Counted from the first letter of the stretch, positions 16,607 to 26,230 are shown. The stretch: DNA of 64,000 nucleotides from Elusimicrobiota bacterium (GCA_041660925.1 JBAZVI010000005.1:1-64000), one strand, 5' to 3'. Notes: generated by a model not told the origin, from the letters alone. Translations and numbers: made by a program.

Positions 16607-18109
16607 TCATAGGTCGACCCCGCAATACGAGAGGTTGAAGCTCTTGTTGCAGAGCGGGAAATCCGAGATCCCCTGTCCCCGCAGGGCCAGCGCGAGGCCC
16701 GGCCAGTTGTGGAAGGAGGGATCGACGACCTTGTACGCGGCGAAGCGCCCCGCGGCGTCGGTCACGGCCGCGTGGCAGACCTCGCCGCGCCAGCCCTCGA
16801 CGAGCGAGACGACGACGCTCTCCGGCGCCGGGCTCCCCGGCGCGCGCAGGACCGGGCCGGCGGGAAGGGTCTCGAAGAGCTCGCGCAGGAAGACGACCGA
16901 GCGCTGGAACTCCATCCAGCGCACGTGGGCGCGCGCGAACACGTCGCCCGTGTCCCAGGTCGAGACCGGGATCATCGCGTAGCGGTAGACCCCGAAGGGC
17001 TGGTTGCGCCGCACGTCCTGCAGCGCCCCGCACGCGCGGACGGACGGCCCGACGAGGCCGAGCGCGCGGGCGTCCCCGAGCGTCAGCGCCCCGGCCCCCT
17101 CGAAGCGCGCGGTCACCGACGGCGCGTCCCAGAGCAGGCGCAGCGCGGAGGCCGAGTCGCGCGCGAGCGCGTCGAGCCGGAGCCGCAGCTCGTCGAGCGT
17201 CCGCTCGTCGACGTCGCAGCCGGTCCCCCCCGGCTTGAGGAGGCGCCGGCCGAAGCGGTTGCCGCAGAGGAGCGCCGTCATGTTGAGCGCGTCGCCGCGC
17301 AGGCGGCCGCAGTAGGACTGGGTCGGCAGGAACCCCACGTCGCCCGCCAGGGCGCCCAGGTCGCCGAGGTGGTTGGCGAGGCGCTCGAGCTCGAGCGCGG
17401 CGGCGCGCAGGACCGCCGCGCGGGCCGGCGCCTCGACGCGCCCCAGGGCCTCCAGCGCCTGGCAGTACGCCCAGGCGTGGCCGACCGTGGTGTCGCCGGC
17501 GAGCGTCTCCATGTAGTGGCTCGTGCGGGCGTCCGGCCCGCCCGTCAGCGCCCGCTCCACGCCGCGGTGCTGGTAGCCCAGCGAGATCTCCAGGTGCTTC
17601 ACCGTCTCGCCGCGGCACTGGAAGCGGAAGTGTCCCGGTTCGATGACGCCCGCGTGCACCGGGCCGACCGCCACCTCGTGGATCTCCTCCCCCCCCACGC
17701 GGTAGAAGGGCATGACCCCGCAGGGACCGGACCCCATGGGCTCGCCCCCGGGGCGCCGCGGCGGCGCGAAGCGCACGGGCTTGAGCCAGGGGTGTCCCTT
17801 GGGGCGGAGCCCCCACTGCTCGGCGAGCTCGCGCTCGAAGAGCTGGGCCTGCGGACAGTCGGGCGAGAGCGAGGGATACTCCTCGCCGGCCTCCATGCCC
17901 AGAAGCGAGAGCGTTCCCGCGTGGTCGTGCGCGAGCGCGCAGAGCACGCCGAGGCGCCCCGAGGGGAGCGGGCGGCCGAAGAAGGAGGCGATCCGCGCCC
18001 CGGAGGCGACCGCGTCGAGGACGGCGCGGCGGAACGCCTCCGGCTCGAGGACCGGCATGTGGGCGAGCGGCACCGCCTGGGCGTTGCGCACGGCGAGCAT
18101 GTCGCTCAT
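16607..18109 (-). CDS. Ehr complex large subunit, NuoCD/HyfG-like without NiFe ligands
   Basis: A 500-residue fusion of a NuoC-like domain (about 1-115, with ERELAEQWGLRPKGHP) and a NuoD/HyfG-like domain (about 130-500, with LGYQHRGVE at 178-185). In true group 4 hydrogenases two CxxC pairs bind the NiFe centre, one soon after the HRGVE-type segment and one at the C-terminus. Here the first region reads TLAGDTTVGHAWAYC with no CGIC, and the end has only C487 and C496 in LCNKSFNLSYC. The protein is therefore unlikely to hold NiFe and resembles energy-converting hydrogenase-related (Ehr) or Nuo-type subunits. The ATG overlaps the upstream stop. Confidence 0.88.
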   Translation of the reverse strand: MSDMLAVRNAQAVPLAHMPVLEPEAFRRAVLDAVASGARIASFFGRPLPSGRLGVLCALAHDHAGTLSLLGMEAGEEYPSLSPDCPQAQLFERELAEQWGLRPKGHPWLKPVRFAPPRRPGGEPMGSGPCGVMPFYRVGGEEIHEVAVGPVHAGVIEPGHFRFQCRGETVKHLEISLGYQHRGVERALTGGPDARTSHYMETLAGDTTVGHAWAYCQALEALGRVEAPARAAVLRAAALELERLANHLGDLGALAGDVGFLPTQSYCGRLRGDALNMTALLCGNRFGRRLLKPGGTGCDVDERTLDELRLRLDALARDSASALRLLWDAPSVTARFEGAGALTLGDARALGLVGPSVRACGALQDVRRNQPFGVYRYAMIPVSTWDTGDVFARAHVRWMEFQRSVVFLRELFETLPAGPVLRAPGSPAPESVVVSLVEGWRGEVCHAAVTDAAGRFAAYKVVDPSFHNWPGLALALRGQGISDFPLCNKSFNLSYCGVDL

Positions 18110-19575
18110 GGGCGCCCCCCCAGCACGAGCGCCGCGTCGCGCACCGCGGCGAGCAGGAACGGCGGGGTCCAGAGCCCGAGGACGAGGACCAGGAGGGCGA
18201 GCGCGAGCGGCGGCGCCAGGCGCCAGAGGTCCCGCTCGGGCGGCGCGTCCTTGAGCCGCTCGGAGGGCTCGCCGTGCGCCATGCGAAGGACGATGCCCGC
18301 CATCGCGACGAAGACGGCCGCGAGCAGGGCCAGGTAGAGCGCGGCCAGGCCGGGCCGCCCCGCGGCGAGCGCGCCCTTGAGGATCCAGAGCTCGCTGAGG
18401 AAGGGTCCGAAGGGCGGCGAGCCCGTGATGGCGAGGAAGCCCGCGAGCCAGAGCGCTCCCGAGACGGGGAGCGCGCGCAGGAGACCGCGGACCTCGAGGG
18501 TGGACTTGCTGCGCGCCGCGCTCAGGATGTTGCCCGCGGTGAGGAAGAGCATCGACTTCGTCAGCGAATGGCTGACGGCATGCAGCATCGCCGCGGGCGC
18601 CGCGACGCCGAGGCCCGCCCCGAAGGCGAGGATGCCCATGTGCTCGACGCTCGAGTACGCCAGCATGCGCTTGTAGTCCGCCTGGCCGAGGATGAAGGCC
18701 GCCGCCGTCGCCATCGAGAGGAGTCCGAAGCCGACGAGCAGCCCGCCGCTGAAGTCCGCCAGGCCGGCCGCGGCGCAGACCGCGTGCACGCGCATGAGCG
18801 CGAGGAAGGCGCAGTTGAGCAGCGCGCCCGAGAGCAGGGCCGAGACCACCGAGGGCGCCTCGCTGTGCGCGTCCGGCAGCCAGGTGTGCAGCGGCGCCAG
18901 GCCCATCTTCGTGCCGTAGCCGACGAGGAAGAGGAGGAAGGCCGCCTTCAGCCACGGGCCGTCCAGCGTGCCGGCGTGCCCGACGAGCTCGCGCGCCGTC
19001 ATCAGGATGTCCTCGTGCCCGCGCGCGGCGACGGCGAGGAAGAAGTTGCCGAGCAGGGCCAGCGCGATGCCCACCGAGCAGATGAGGAGGTACTTCCAGG
19101 TCGCCTCGAGCGAGCGGTGGTGGCGGTGGAAGTGGATGAGCGGCGCGCTCGCCAGCGTCGTCGCCTCGACGGCCACCCAGAGCAGGCCGAAGTGCTGGGC
19201 CAGCGCCGCCAGGGTCATCGTGGCGAGGAAGCTCAGCAGACAGCCCGTGAAGACCGCCTCCGGCGCGTTGTCGAAGAGGAAGCCCTCCTCCTCCTCGCGC
19301 TCCTTGGAGCGGACCTCGCCGCGCAGGAAGCCCACCGCGTAGAACGCCGCGGCCAGGAAGAGCGCGCTCGTCAGTCCCAGGAAGAGCTTCCCGGCCGCGT
19401 CGAGCTCGAGGTAGCCGAAGAGGACCGGCGCCGGCGGGCGGACCCAGCAGACGGCGCTCAGCGCCGCGTGCGCGAACGCGGTCGCGACGAGCAGCGCGCG
19501 GCGCGGCCCGTCGGGCCGGATGAAGAAGGCCGCCAGGCCCGCGAGCGTCGGGACGGCCAGGAGGGCCCAGAGCAT
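18106..19575 (-). CDS. Ehr antiporter-like membrane subunit (HyfF-like)
   Basis: A 489-residue, about 14-helix Mrp-antiporter-like subunit of the NuoN/NuoM/HyfF family, a likely H+ or Na+ translocating module. The conserved lysine-bearing helix region GYGTKMGLAPLHTWLPDAHSEAP lies near residue 220, and YSSVEHMG near 303 and HAVSHSLTKS near 330 are family landmarks. It starts one base within the stop of the HyfE-like gene and overlaps the large-subunit start. Confidence 0.88.
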   Translation of the reverse strand: MLWALLAVPTLAGLAAFFIRPDGPRRALLVATAFAHAALSAVCWVRPPAPVLFGYLELDAAGKLFLGLTSALFLAAAFYAVGFLRGEVRSKEREEEEGFLFDNAPEAVFTGCLLSFLATMTLAALAQHFGLLWVAVEATTLASAPLIHFHRHHRSLEATWKYLLICSVGIALALLGNFFLAVAARGHEDILMTARELVGHAGTLDGPWLKAAFLLFLVGYGTKMGLAPLHTWLPDAHSEAPSVVSALLSGALLNCAFLALMRVHAVCAAAGLADFSGGLLVGFGLLSMATAAAFILGQADYKRMLAYSSVEHMGILAFGAGLGVAAPAAMLHAVSHSLTKSMLFLTAGNILSAARSKSTLEVRGLLRALPVSGALWLAGFLAITGSPPFGPFLSELWILKGALAAGRPGLAALYLALLAAVFVAMAGIVLRMAHGEPSERLKDAPPERDLWRLAPPLALALLVLVLGLWTPPFLLAAVRDAALVLGGRP

Positions 19576-20219
19576 CAGTCGCGCAGCTCCGAGAGCCGGT
19601 CGGCGTCGATGTGGTCGAACTCGCGGCTGATGTGGTAGATCGTGATGCCCATCACGAAGACCGCGACGAAGACGTCGAGCAGGATGCCCAGCTCCACGAG
19701 CAGGGGCTGCTTCTCCGCGAAGGCCATGCCGAAGGTGTAGATGCCGTTCTCGAGGACGAGGTAGCCCAGCACCTGGGTCACCGCCTTGCGCCGCGCGACG
19801 ATGATGAAGAGCCCGACGAGGATGGTGAAGAGCGCGACCGGCACGAGCAGGCGCAGCTCCTCGGCGCCCGCCGAGGGCAGGCGCGCGCCCAACCAGAGCG
19901 CGACGGCGAGGAAGAGGATGCCCGCGGCGAGCGAGGCCGTGTAGCTCACGAAGGGGTCGGTCTCGCGCTGGACGCCCGCCTCGCGCACCGCGCGGCCGAG
20001 CAGCCAGGGGAAGACGAGGGCCTTGATGAACGTGCTCGCCCCCGCCTGCAGGAACAGGCGGACGGTGAGCGCGTCGGAGTGGGCGAGCAGCGGCAGCAGT
20101 CCGAGCAGGACGCCCTGGAAGGCGACGGTGCGCACGCAGGCGTCGATGCGGCTGGCGCCCAGCACCCGCAGGTTCGAGAGCACGACGAGGACGATGAGCG
20201 CCTCGAGCCAGAAGCTCAC
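19575..20219 (-). CDS. Ehr membrane subunit (HyfE-like)
   Basis: A 214-residue membrane protein with about six to seven helices, matching HyfE, whose C-terminal half resembles NuoK/MrpC. The ARRKAVTQVLGYLVLENGIY segment near 150 is the NuoK-like helix with its conserved glutamate. It starts with GTG at 20219, supported by GGAGGGG just upstream and a 4-bp overlap with the HyfC-like gene. Confidence 0.85.
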   Translation of the reverse strand: MSFWLEALIVLVVLSNLRVLGASRIDACVRTVAFQGVLLGLLPLLAHSDALTVRLFLQAGASTFIKALVFPWLLGRAVREAGVQRETDPFVSYTASLAAGILFLAVALWLGARLPSAGAEELRLLVPVALFTILVGLFIIVARRKAVTQVLGYLVLENGIYTFGMAFAEKQPLLVELGILLDVFVAVFVMGITIYHISREFDHIDADRLSELRD

Positions 20220-21130
20220 GCGCCCCTCCGGACCAGCATCAGCGCGAGGACCGCCAGGGCCGTCGCCGCCGCCAGCAGGTTCGAGACCCGGGTCAGGCGC
20301 AGGCGCGCCATGCAGGACTCGAGGACGCCCACGCCGACCGCGAGGAGCACGAGTCCGCCGACCCCGGCCGCCGCGTCGATGAGCGTCCCGCCCTCGTGCA
20401 GGGGCAGGAGCAGGCCCGTGAGCAGCGAGCCGAGCGCCCACAGCTTGAGCGCGGAGGCGTACTCGAGGAAGGCCAGGTCCGGGCCGCTGTGGTCGAGGAT
20501 CATGACCTCGTGCACCATCGTGAGCTCGAGGTGCGTGTTCGGGTCGTCGAAGGGGATGCGCGCGTTCTCGGCCAGGAAGACCACGAGCAGGGCCGCCGCC
20601 GCGAGCAGGAGCGCCGGGCCGCCCGGGGTGTAGAGGCTCTCGGGCGAGAGCGACGCATAGAGGTCGTTGAGCGAGAGCGCCCCGGACTGGCGCGCCATCG
20701 CCGCCAGCGCGAGCAGGAGCGCCGGCTCCGCCAGCGCCGAGTACCAGACCTCGCGGCTCGCGCCCATGCCCTCGAAGGCCGAGCCCGTGTCGAGCGCGGC
20801 GAGGACCATGAAGAAGCGGCCCAGCGCGAGCAGGTAGGCGAAGAGCAGGAGGTCGCCCGGGAAGGCCATGAGCGCCGGCAGCCCCCCCAGCGGCAGCAGG
20901 GTCAGCGCCGCGAGCGTCGAGGCCAGGACGACGACGGGGCCGGCGCGGAACACCCAGGTCGTCGTGCGGCTGTAGACCGCGCCCTTGCGCAGCAGCCGCG
21001 CGAGGTCGTAGTAGAGCTGGAAGAGGGGCACGCCGTCGCGCCCGCCGAAGAACGCCTTGACCCGGTGGATGACGCCCGGCAGCAGCGGCGCCAGCAGCAG
21101 CGCGAGCGGCAGATGGACGAGGGTCCTCAT
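20216..21130 (-). CDS. Ehr membrane subunit (HyfC/NuoH-like)
   Basis: A 304-residue, about eight-helix subunit of the NuoH/HycD/HyfC family that anchors the peripheral arm. FQLYYDLARLLRKGA near residue 40 and ENARIPFDDPNTHLELTMVHE near 197 are the characteristic loops facing the large and small subunits. ATG 21130 overlaps the upstream stop (ATGA); an in-frame ATG 12 bp earlier is possible. Confidence 0.9.
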   Translation of the reverse strand: MRTLVHLPLALLLAPLLPGVIHRVKAFFGGRDGVPLFQLYYDLARLLRKGAVYSRTTTWVFRAGPVVVLASTLAALTLLPLGGLPALMAFPGDLLLFAYLLALGRFFMVLAALDTGSAFEGMGASREVWYSALAEPALLLALAAMARQSGALSLNDLYASLSPESLYTPGGPALLLAAAALLVVFLAENARIPFDDPNTHLELTMVHEVMILDHSGPDLAFLEYASALKLWALGSLLTGLLLPLHEGGTLIDAAAGVGGLVLLAVGVGVLESCMARLRLTRVSNLLAAATALAVLALMLVRRGA

Positions 21131-23094
21131 CCGAGCTTCCATACGAGCAGCGCCAGCAGCGTCAGCGCGATGTAGAGGACGTAGAGCTGGATGCGCCCGT
21201 GCTGGACCCAGCGCAGCTTCAGCGCGAGGCGCAGCCCCGCCTCGAAGAGCGGCTTGTAGACCCGCTCGCGGAAGAGCCCGGGCGTCTCGGTCTCGAAGGT
21301 CGCGGCGGCAGGGAAGAATCCCTCCGGGCCGTGCGCGCGCTCGCGCACGCGCAGGAGCGGGCCGAAGAAGGTCGTCAGCGGCTCGGCGAAGGAGGAGGCG
21401 GTGTACTGCATGCGCGCGGTCGGCGCCGCGTAGCCGCAGTCCCAGGTGAGCCCCTCGCCGACCTCGCGGCCCGAGAGCAGTCTCTCGCGCAGGAGGGCGA
21501 GGAGGAGCGCGAGGAGGACGACCAGCGAGAAGCCGGCCGAGACGTACCAGAGCGTCGAGAGCGTCCCCTGCATCGAGAGCACGAAAGAGGCCGGCCCGAG
21601 GCCGGCGAGCTGCGCGAGCGCCCCGGACGAGGCGTAGAGGACGAGCGCGCCCCAGTGCCCGCTGAGGACGCAGAAGACGGCGAGGAGCAGCAGCGGCGCG
21701 CGCATCGTCCAGCCCGCCTCCCTCGCCGCGGCCGCCCTCTCGCCGCGCGGCTCGCCCAGGAAGACGATGCCGACCGCCTTCGCGAAGGCCGCGAGCGCGA
21801 GCGCGCCCGCGAGGGCGAGCGCGGCGATGGCGAGAGGCCCCCACGCCGCCCCTTCCCGCGCCGCGGCGTGGAAGGCGGCGCTATAGAGGAGGAACTCCCC
21901 GACGAAGCCGTTGAGCGGCGGAAGGCCGCAGGCCGCGGCCGCCGCGACGAGGAAGGCCGCGCCCGTCCACGGCATGCGCTTGAGCAGGCCGCCCATATGC
22001 TCCATGTCGCGCGTGCCGACCGCCGAGAGCACCGAGCCCGCGCCCATGAAGAGGAGACCCTTGAAGAGCGCGTGGTTGAGGACATGGAGCAGCGCGCCGC
22101 CGAAGCCGAGCACGGCGACGAGCGGGTGGCCCCCCGCGCGGCCCAGGACGCCGAGACCGATGCCGAGCACGATGATGCCGACGTTCTCGACGCTCGAGTA
22201 GGCGAGCAGGCGCTTGAGGTCGCGCTGGGCCAGGGCCGAGAGGGCCCCGTAGCAGGCGGTCGCGGCGCCGACTCCCAGCAGGGTCCAGCCCCACCAGGCC
22301 GGCGGCGCGCCCAGGAGCAGCAGGGACCGCAGCAGGCCGTAGACGCCCGTCTTGATCATCACCGCCGACATCACCGAGGAGACGTGGCTCGGCGCGGCCG
22401 GGTGCGCCTCGGGCAGCCAGACGTGCAGCGGCACGAGTCCCGCCTTCGTCCCGAAGCCGACGAGCGCGAGGAGGAAGGCCGTCCCCGCGAGCGGGCCCGC
22501 GGCGCCCGGCAGCGCGTAGAAGTTCGTCGTGCCGGCTCCGCGCGCGAGGAGGAGGAAGAAGAAGAGCAGGAACGCCGTCCCCAGGTGCGTCGCGACCAGG
22601 TAGGTCCAGCCCGCGCGGCGGACGCTCTCCTTCTCGTCGTCGAAGACGACGAGGAAGTAGGAGGCCAGCGACATGAGCTCCCAGGCGACGAGGAAGAGCA
22701 CCGCGTCGCGCGCGACGAGCACGAGGGTCATGCTGGCGGCGAGCGCGCCGTAGAAGAACCAGACCGGGCCCAGGCGCCGATGCGCGCCGTGGCCCGCGAG
22801 GTAGCCCGCGCCGAAGACGGCGGAGAGGGCGCAGAGCGTCAGGAGGACGACGAGGAAGAAGGCCGAGAGCGCGTCGAGCCCGACGATGAAAGAGCCGAAG
22901 GGCAGGCTCCAGTCGAGGGCGAGCGGCGCCGGCGAGCGTCCCCGCAGGGCTCCCAGCGCCGGCGGCAGGCCCAGCGCGGCGCCGGCGAGCGCGCCGAGGG
23001 CGCCGCAGAGCGAGGCGCGGCGTCCGTCCCGGAAGAAGAGCGCGAGGGTCCCGCCCAGAAGCATCGCGAGAGCGGCGAGAAGGACGAGGCTCAA
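21127..23094 (-). CDS. Ehr antiporter-like membrane subunit (HyfB/NuoL-like)
   Basis: A 655-residue Mrp/NuoL-like subunit with about 15 helices. The core carries WELMSLASYFLV near 131, GFGTKAGLVPLHVWLPEAHPAAP near 217 and AYSSVENVGII near 298, all family signatures with the proton-path residues. The C-terminal part adds helices and a 100-residue tail as in HyfB. The start codon is TTG (23094), overlapping the regulator's TGA as TTGA, which implies low or coupled initiation. It gives the complex a second antiporter module besides the HyfF-like one. Confidence 0.88.
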   Translation of the reverse strand: MSLVLLAALAMLLGGTLALFFRDGRRASLCGALGALAGAALGLPPALGALRGRSPAPLALDWSLPFGSFIVGLDALSAFFLVVLLTLCALSAVFGAGYLAGHGAHRRLGPVWFFYGALAASMTLVLVARDAVLFLVAWELMSLASYFLVVFDDEKESVRRAGWTYLVATHLGTAFLLFFFLLLARGAGTTNFYALPGAAGPLAGTAFLLALVGFGTKAGLVPLHVWLPEAHPAAPSHVSSVMSAVMIKTGVYGLLRSLLLLGAPPAWWGWTLLGVGAATACYGALSALAQRDLKRLLAYSSVENVGIIVLGIGLGVLGRAGGHPLVAVLGFGGALLHVLNHALFKGLLFMGAGSVLSAVGTRDMEHMGGLLKRMPWTGAAFLVAAAAACGLPPLNGFVGEFLLYSAAFHAAAREGAAWGPLAIAALALAGALALAAFAKAVGIVFLGEPRGERAAAAREAGWTMRAPLLLLAVFCVLSGHWGALVLYASSGALAQLAGLGPASFVLSMQGTLSTLWYVSAGFSLVVLLALLLALLRERLLSGREVGEGLTWDCGYAAPTARMQYTASSFAEPLTTFFGPLLRVRERAHGPEGFFPAAATFETETPGLFRERVYKPLFEAGLRLALKLRWVQHGRIQLYVLYIALTLLALLVWKLG

Positions 23095-23771
23095 CGCTTC
23101 CCCCGGGTGCGCAATGCGTCCTCGACGCGGCGGGCCTCGACGACCAGGAGCTCGTGGGCGGCGCGGCGCGCGAGCATGTCGCGGAAGAGGGACTCGTGGA
23201 GCATGAAGGCCAGGCGCGAGAGCATGTGCAGGTGCGAGCGGATGGTCGGGCTCACGATGACGAAGAGGGTGTGCACCGGCTTGCCGTCCGCGGCCCCGAA
23301 GTCCATCGCCGGCTCGAGGAAGTAGAGCGAGACGAGCGGACCCTCCACGCTGAGCACGACCGGGTTGCGCGCGTGCGGCATCGCGATGCCCTCGCCGACC
23401 CCGGTCGAGGACAGCGCCTCGCGGGAGAGGATCATCTCGAGGAGGAAGTCCCGGTCCGTCCCCTCCGGCAGCGGCATGAAGGAGACCGCCAGGCGCAGGG
23501 CGTCGGCCTTATCGCGGCAGGTGCGCAGGGTCCGCGCGCCGCCCGCCGCCAGGGCGTCGGCCAGCGAGGGCAGCTCGCCGCCGCTCTCCGTGAAGATGTC
23601 CGGGGAGACCTTCACCTTCTGAGCCGTCGCCCACTCGAGGAGCTCGGCCCGGTTGAAGATGTATTGCCCGCCCACCCGGCAGGCGGGCAGGCGGCCTTCT
23701 TCGATCCAGCCGTAGACGGTCTTCTCGGGTACGGAAAGCAGACGCGCGGCGTCTTTGACACCCAGCTGCAT
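23091..23771 (-). CDS. HTH-EIIA(Ntr)-like fusion regulator
   Basis: A 226-residue protein: residues about 1-50 are an excisionase/MerR-like DNA-binding domain (AARLLSVPEKTVYGWIEEGRLPACRVG), and residues about 80-226 a PTS EIIA type 2 domain. The phosphorylatable histidine is in IAMPHARNP near 155. Such EIIA(Ntr)-like domains sense phosphotransfer state and often control ion or nitrogen functions. It heads the Ehr operon and overlaps the NuoL-like gene by 4 bp, so it may be a dedicated regulator of the complex; that role is inferred. AAGGAAG precedes the ATG. Confidence 0.8.
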   Translation of the reverse strand: MQLGVKDAARLLSVPEKTVYGWIEEGRLPACRVGGQYIFNRAELLEWATAQKVKVSPDIFTESGGELPSLADALAAGGARTLRTCRDKADALRLAVSFMPLPEGTDRDFLLEMILSREALSSTGVGEGIAMPHARNPVVLSVEGPLVSLYFLEPAMDFGAADGKPVHTLFVIVSPTIRSHLHMLSRLAFMLHESLFRDMLARRAAHELLVVEARRVEDALRTRGKR

Positions 23772-23913
23772 GCCCTTCCTTCTATGTACGGTAGCGATCC
23801 GACGAGGGGTCCCGGACGAGGTCCTGCGAGGCGCCATCCCCGTCCGTATCCAACGAGGACGACCCATTTTAGCGCTTTTGCCGCTCCATGGACAGCGGCG
23901 GGAGGCGGGAAGA

Positions 23914-24666
23914 CTACTGCTTGCCGACGGAGTCTTCGACCTGCTGGGCGAAGAGCCGGGCCTCGGCCTCGACGGCCTCGACCGTGCCGGTCTCGGAGGC
24001 GACGCGCTCCATCTCCTGATTGAAGACGTTCCACACCGAGAGAGCGCGGTGGATCCCGTCATAGAGGGGCTTCGACGGGTCGATGAGCGCGCGGACGACC
24101 CTCTCCGTCTGCTCCTGCACGGCGAGGGCGCCCGCGTAGGCGCGGGGTGTCGGCGCGAAGCCCTTGTAGGTCGCCCTGCAGCGCTCGCGCACCTCGGCGA
24201 GGATGTCGAGGAAGTCCTTCCCCGTCATCTGACTCGCCTTCAGGCCCTTCGCGGCGGCCGCATCGTCGGCGAGCGTCGCGAGCTCCGCGGACGCCTTGGC
24301 GACGAAGGTCAGCTCTTCCGGCGTGGCCGGGATATCGACGGGACCGCTCTGCGACGGCATGGGGATCTCTCCTGTCGGGGTGTTGGGCGCGGTGCCGACG
24401 GGGTCGGCGGTCTTCGCGCGCGGGAGCGCCTGAGGAAGAGGCATCGGCGCCTGGAAGCGCGGCGTGAGGAGCGGCGTCGAAAGCGCGGGGACGAACGACG
24501 GGGCGAAGCGCGGCGTCGAGAGGACGCCCGTCGGCGGCGTCAGCGCGAGCGGCGCCGGGTTCACGCGGACGATGACCTGCGCGCCGAGCGCGCCCGGCAG
24601 GGCCAGGAGCGCGGCGAAAGCGAGGGACGCGCGGCGTCCACCGCGCGGCATGCGCGAAGCCTTCAT
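23914..24666 (-). CDS. Exported helical hypothetical protein
   Basis: A 250-residue protein with a signal peptide (MKASRMPRGG... to GALGAQ, about residue 29), a Pro/Thr/Val-rich linker (about 30-95) and a helical C-terminal domain with scattered charged residues and one cysteine (RERCRATY). I recognise no family. The ATG at 24666 is preferred; TATGCT lies 7 bp before it, compatible with a leaderless mRNA. ATG 24678 is the alternative. Confidence 0.7.
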   Translation of the reverse strand: MKASRMPRGGRRASLAFAALLALPGALGAQVIVRVNPAPLALTPPTGVLSTPRFAPSFVPALSTPLLTPRFQAPMPLPQALPRAKTADPVGTAPNTPTGEIPMPSQSGPVDIPATPEELTFVAKASAELATLADDAAAAKGLKASQMTGKDFLDILAEVRERCRATYKGFAPTPRAYAGALAVQEQTERVVRALIDPSKPLYDGIHRALSVWNVFNQEMERVASETGTVEAVEAEARLFAQQVEDSVGKQ

Positions 24667-24799
24667 CGCGGATAGCATACCCGCGCGCGCGTAGGCCCGC
24701 CTGAAGCAAAGGGACCAGCCGTGCATAGGTCTATCGCGCCCGTATATATAGGGCGAAAAGCCCTGAAGCGCTCCCCCCGCCCCGGCTACCCTTCGAGGG

Positions 24800-26230
24800 A
24801 TGCCCCTCCGGGACCTCGCCGGTCCTCTCGTCTTCGCCGCGCTCCTTGCGGCGCTCCCCGCCTCCGCCCAGCAGGCGCGGGTGACGCCCGTGCCGCCGGC
24901 CGCGCTCGGCGGCGCCGCCGCCGCGGTCGGCTCGGAGCTCGCCCGCGGGCTCGTCGTCCCCGCACCCGCGCAGCAGCTCCTTCTGCCGGCCCCGCTCCTG
25001 CAGACCCAGCCGACGCTGGCGCCGGTCCCGACGCCCGCCGTTGCGGTCCGGCCAGCCGCGGCCGCGTCCATCGAAGGATCTGTCGTCCAAGCCGCCGGGC
25101 TCGCCGTGCAGGACGCGGCGCCCGCGGTCGTCGCGGCGAAGACGGCTTCCCCGCTCCCCGCCGCGGACGGGGCGGCCGCGCTCTCCTCCGCGAGAGACGC
25201 TGACGGAACCGCGAAGACCGAGCGCCTCGATGAGGAAGCGGCGCGCGGGCTCGAGCTCATGCCCGTCGAGGATTTTCTTTCCGCGTTCTTCGACGGCGCC
25301 GCCCCCGCCGCGGGAGACTTCGAAGTCCACCCCGGCATCGAGATCCCCTCCTTCGAAGAGCCCGGCATCGGCGGCCGGGACCGCTTCGAGCTCACCGAGC
25401 TCGACGGCCACGGCGGCGTGGCCGACCTCTCGCCCGGCAGCATCTTCTCCTGGCGGCCCATCGAGGAGTCGCCCGGCCACGGCCTCGCCCCGCTCGACTG
25501 GTTCCTGCGCAAGCTCCTCGCCCACAAGGGCGGCCGCTTCGCGAAGGGCTACGAGTTCCGGGGCGCGGCGAACCGGACCGTCGCCCAGGTCTTCTTCTAC
25601 GGCGAGCGCCACACCGACAAGGCCCTCATCGCGGAGAACATGCGGCTCCTCGCCGGCGACCTGCGCCCCGAGAAGGGCGCCATCATCCTCGACGAAGGCT
25701 ACTTCGGCCCCACGCTACGCGGCACTGAAGCCCTCCTCTATCTCGCGAAGCGCGGCTTCGACCCGACGCTCCTCGGCCCCGCCGCGAAGATCAGCGTGAA
25801 GCTCGAGGTCCGCGGCTGGGACCGCCAGGAGACCTACGACCTCTCGCATCATCCCGTCCTCCAGCATCACATGAACCTCTACGACGTGAACCAGCACCTC
25901 TTCAGCGAGCGCCGCGGCTTCGGCTACTACCTCGACCTCGCCCGCAAGCTCTACGCCACCTGGCGCAACTGGGAGGTCATGCGGGAGCTCGCCATCGACC
26001 GCCGCAACGGGGAGCTCGACGCCAGCGTCCGCGAGGCCGTCGAGGAGGCCGGCCGCACCGGCCGTTCCGTGCACGTCATCGCGGGCGCCGAGCATCTCGT
26101 CGAGCATCCCCTCCTCGCCGCCGTCCCGCTCATCGGCCGCCCCTCCATGCGCCAGGCGCTCGTCGACGCCGTCGGCCGCGCCGCCTGGTGGACCTCCAAG
26201 CCCGCCGATTCCCCCGGTCTTTCCGACTGA
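24800..26230 (+). CDS. Exported protein with TraB/ChaN-like GERH motif
   Basis: A 476-residue exported protein. A signal peptide (1-24) is followed by about 130 residues rich in Ala, Pro and Val, then a folded domain from about 150. FFYGERHTDKALIAENMRLL near 272 and VHVIAGAEHLVEHP near 427 resemble the GxxH...GxxH pair of the TraB/TIKI/ChaN/EreA-like fold, which includes haem-binding and putative peptidase members. I infer this fold from motif spacing only. It is a single-gene unit, divergent from the previous exported protein. Confidence 0.65.
   Translation: MPLRDLAGPLVFAALLAALPASAQQARVTPVPPAALGGAAAAVGSELARGLVVPAPAQQLLLPAPLLQTQPTLAPVPTPAVAVRPAAAASIEGSVVQAAGLAVQDAAPAVVAAKTASPLPAADGAAALSSARDADGTAKTERLDEEAARGLELMPVEDFLSAFFDGAAPAAGDFEVHPGIEIPSFEEPGIGGRDRFELTELDGHGGVADLSPGSIFSWRPIEESPGHGLAPLDWFLRKLLAHKGGRFAKGYEFRGAANRTVAQVFFYGERHTDKALIAENMRLLAGDLRPEKGAIILDEGYFGPTLRGTEALLYLAKRGFDPTLLGPAAKISVKLEVRGWDRQETYDLSHHPVLQHHMNLYDVNQHLFSERRGFGYYLDLARKLYATWRNWEVMRELAIDRRNGELDASVREAVEEAGRTGRSVHVIAGAEHLVEHPLLAAVPLIGRPSMRQALVDAVGRAAWWTSKPADSPGLSD

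Noticed and set aside
16607..18109. True group 4 NiFe hydrogenase
   Set aside because: The large subunit lacks the CGIC-type motif and the usual C-terminal CxxC; no maturation genes are present in the window.
16607..18955. Longer start (782 residues) for the Ehr large subunit
   Set aside because: The extra 282 residues are a shadow of the HyfF-like gene; ATG 18109 overlaps the upstream stop as in the rest of the operon.
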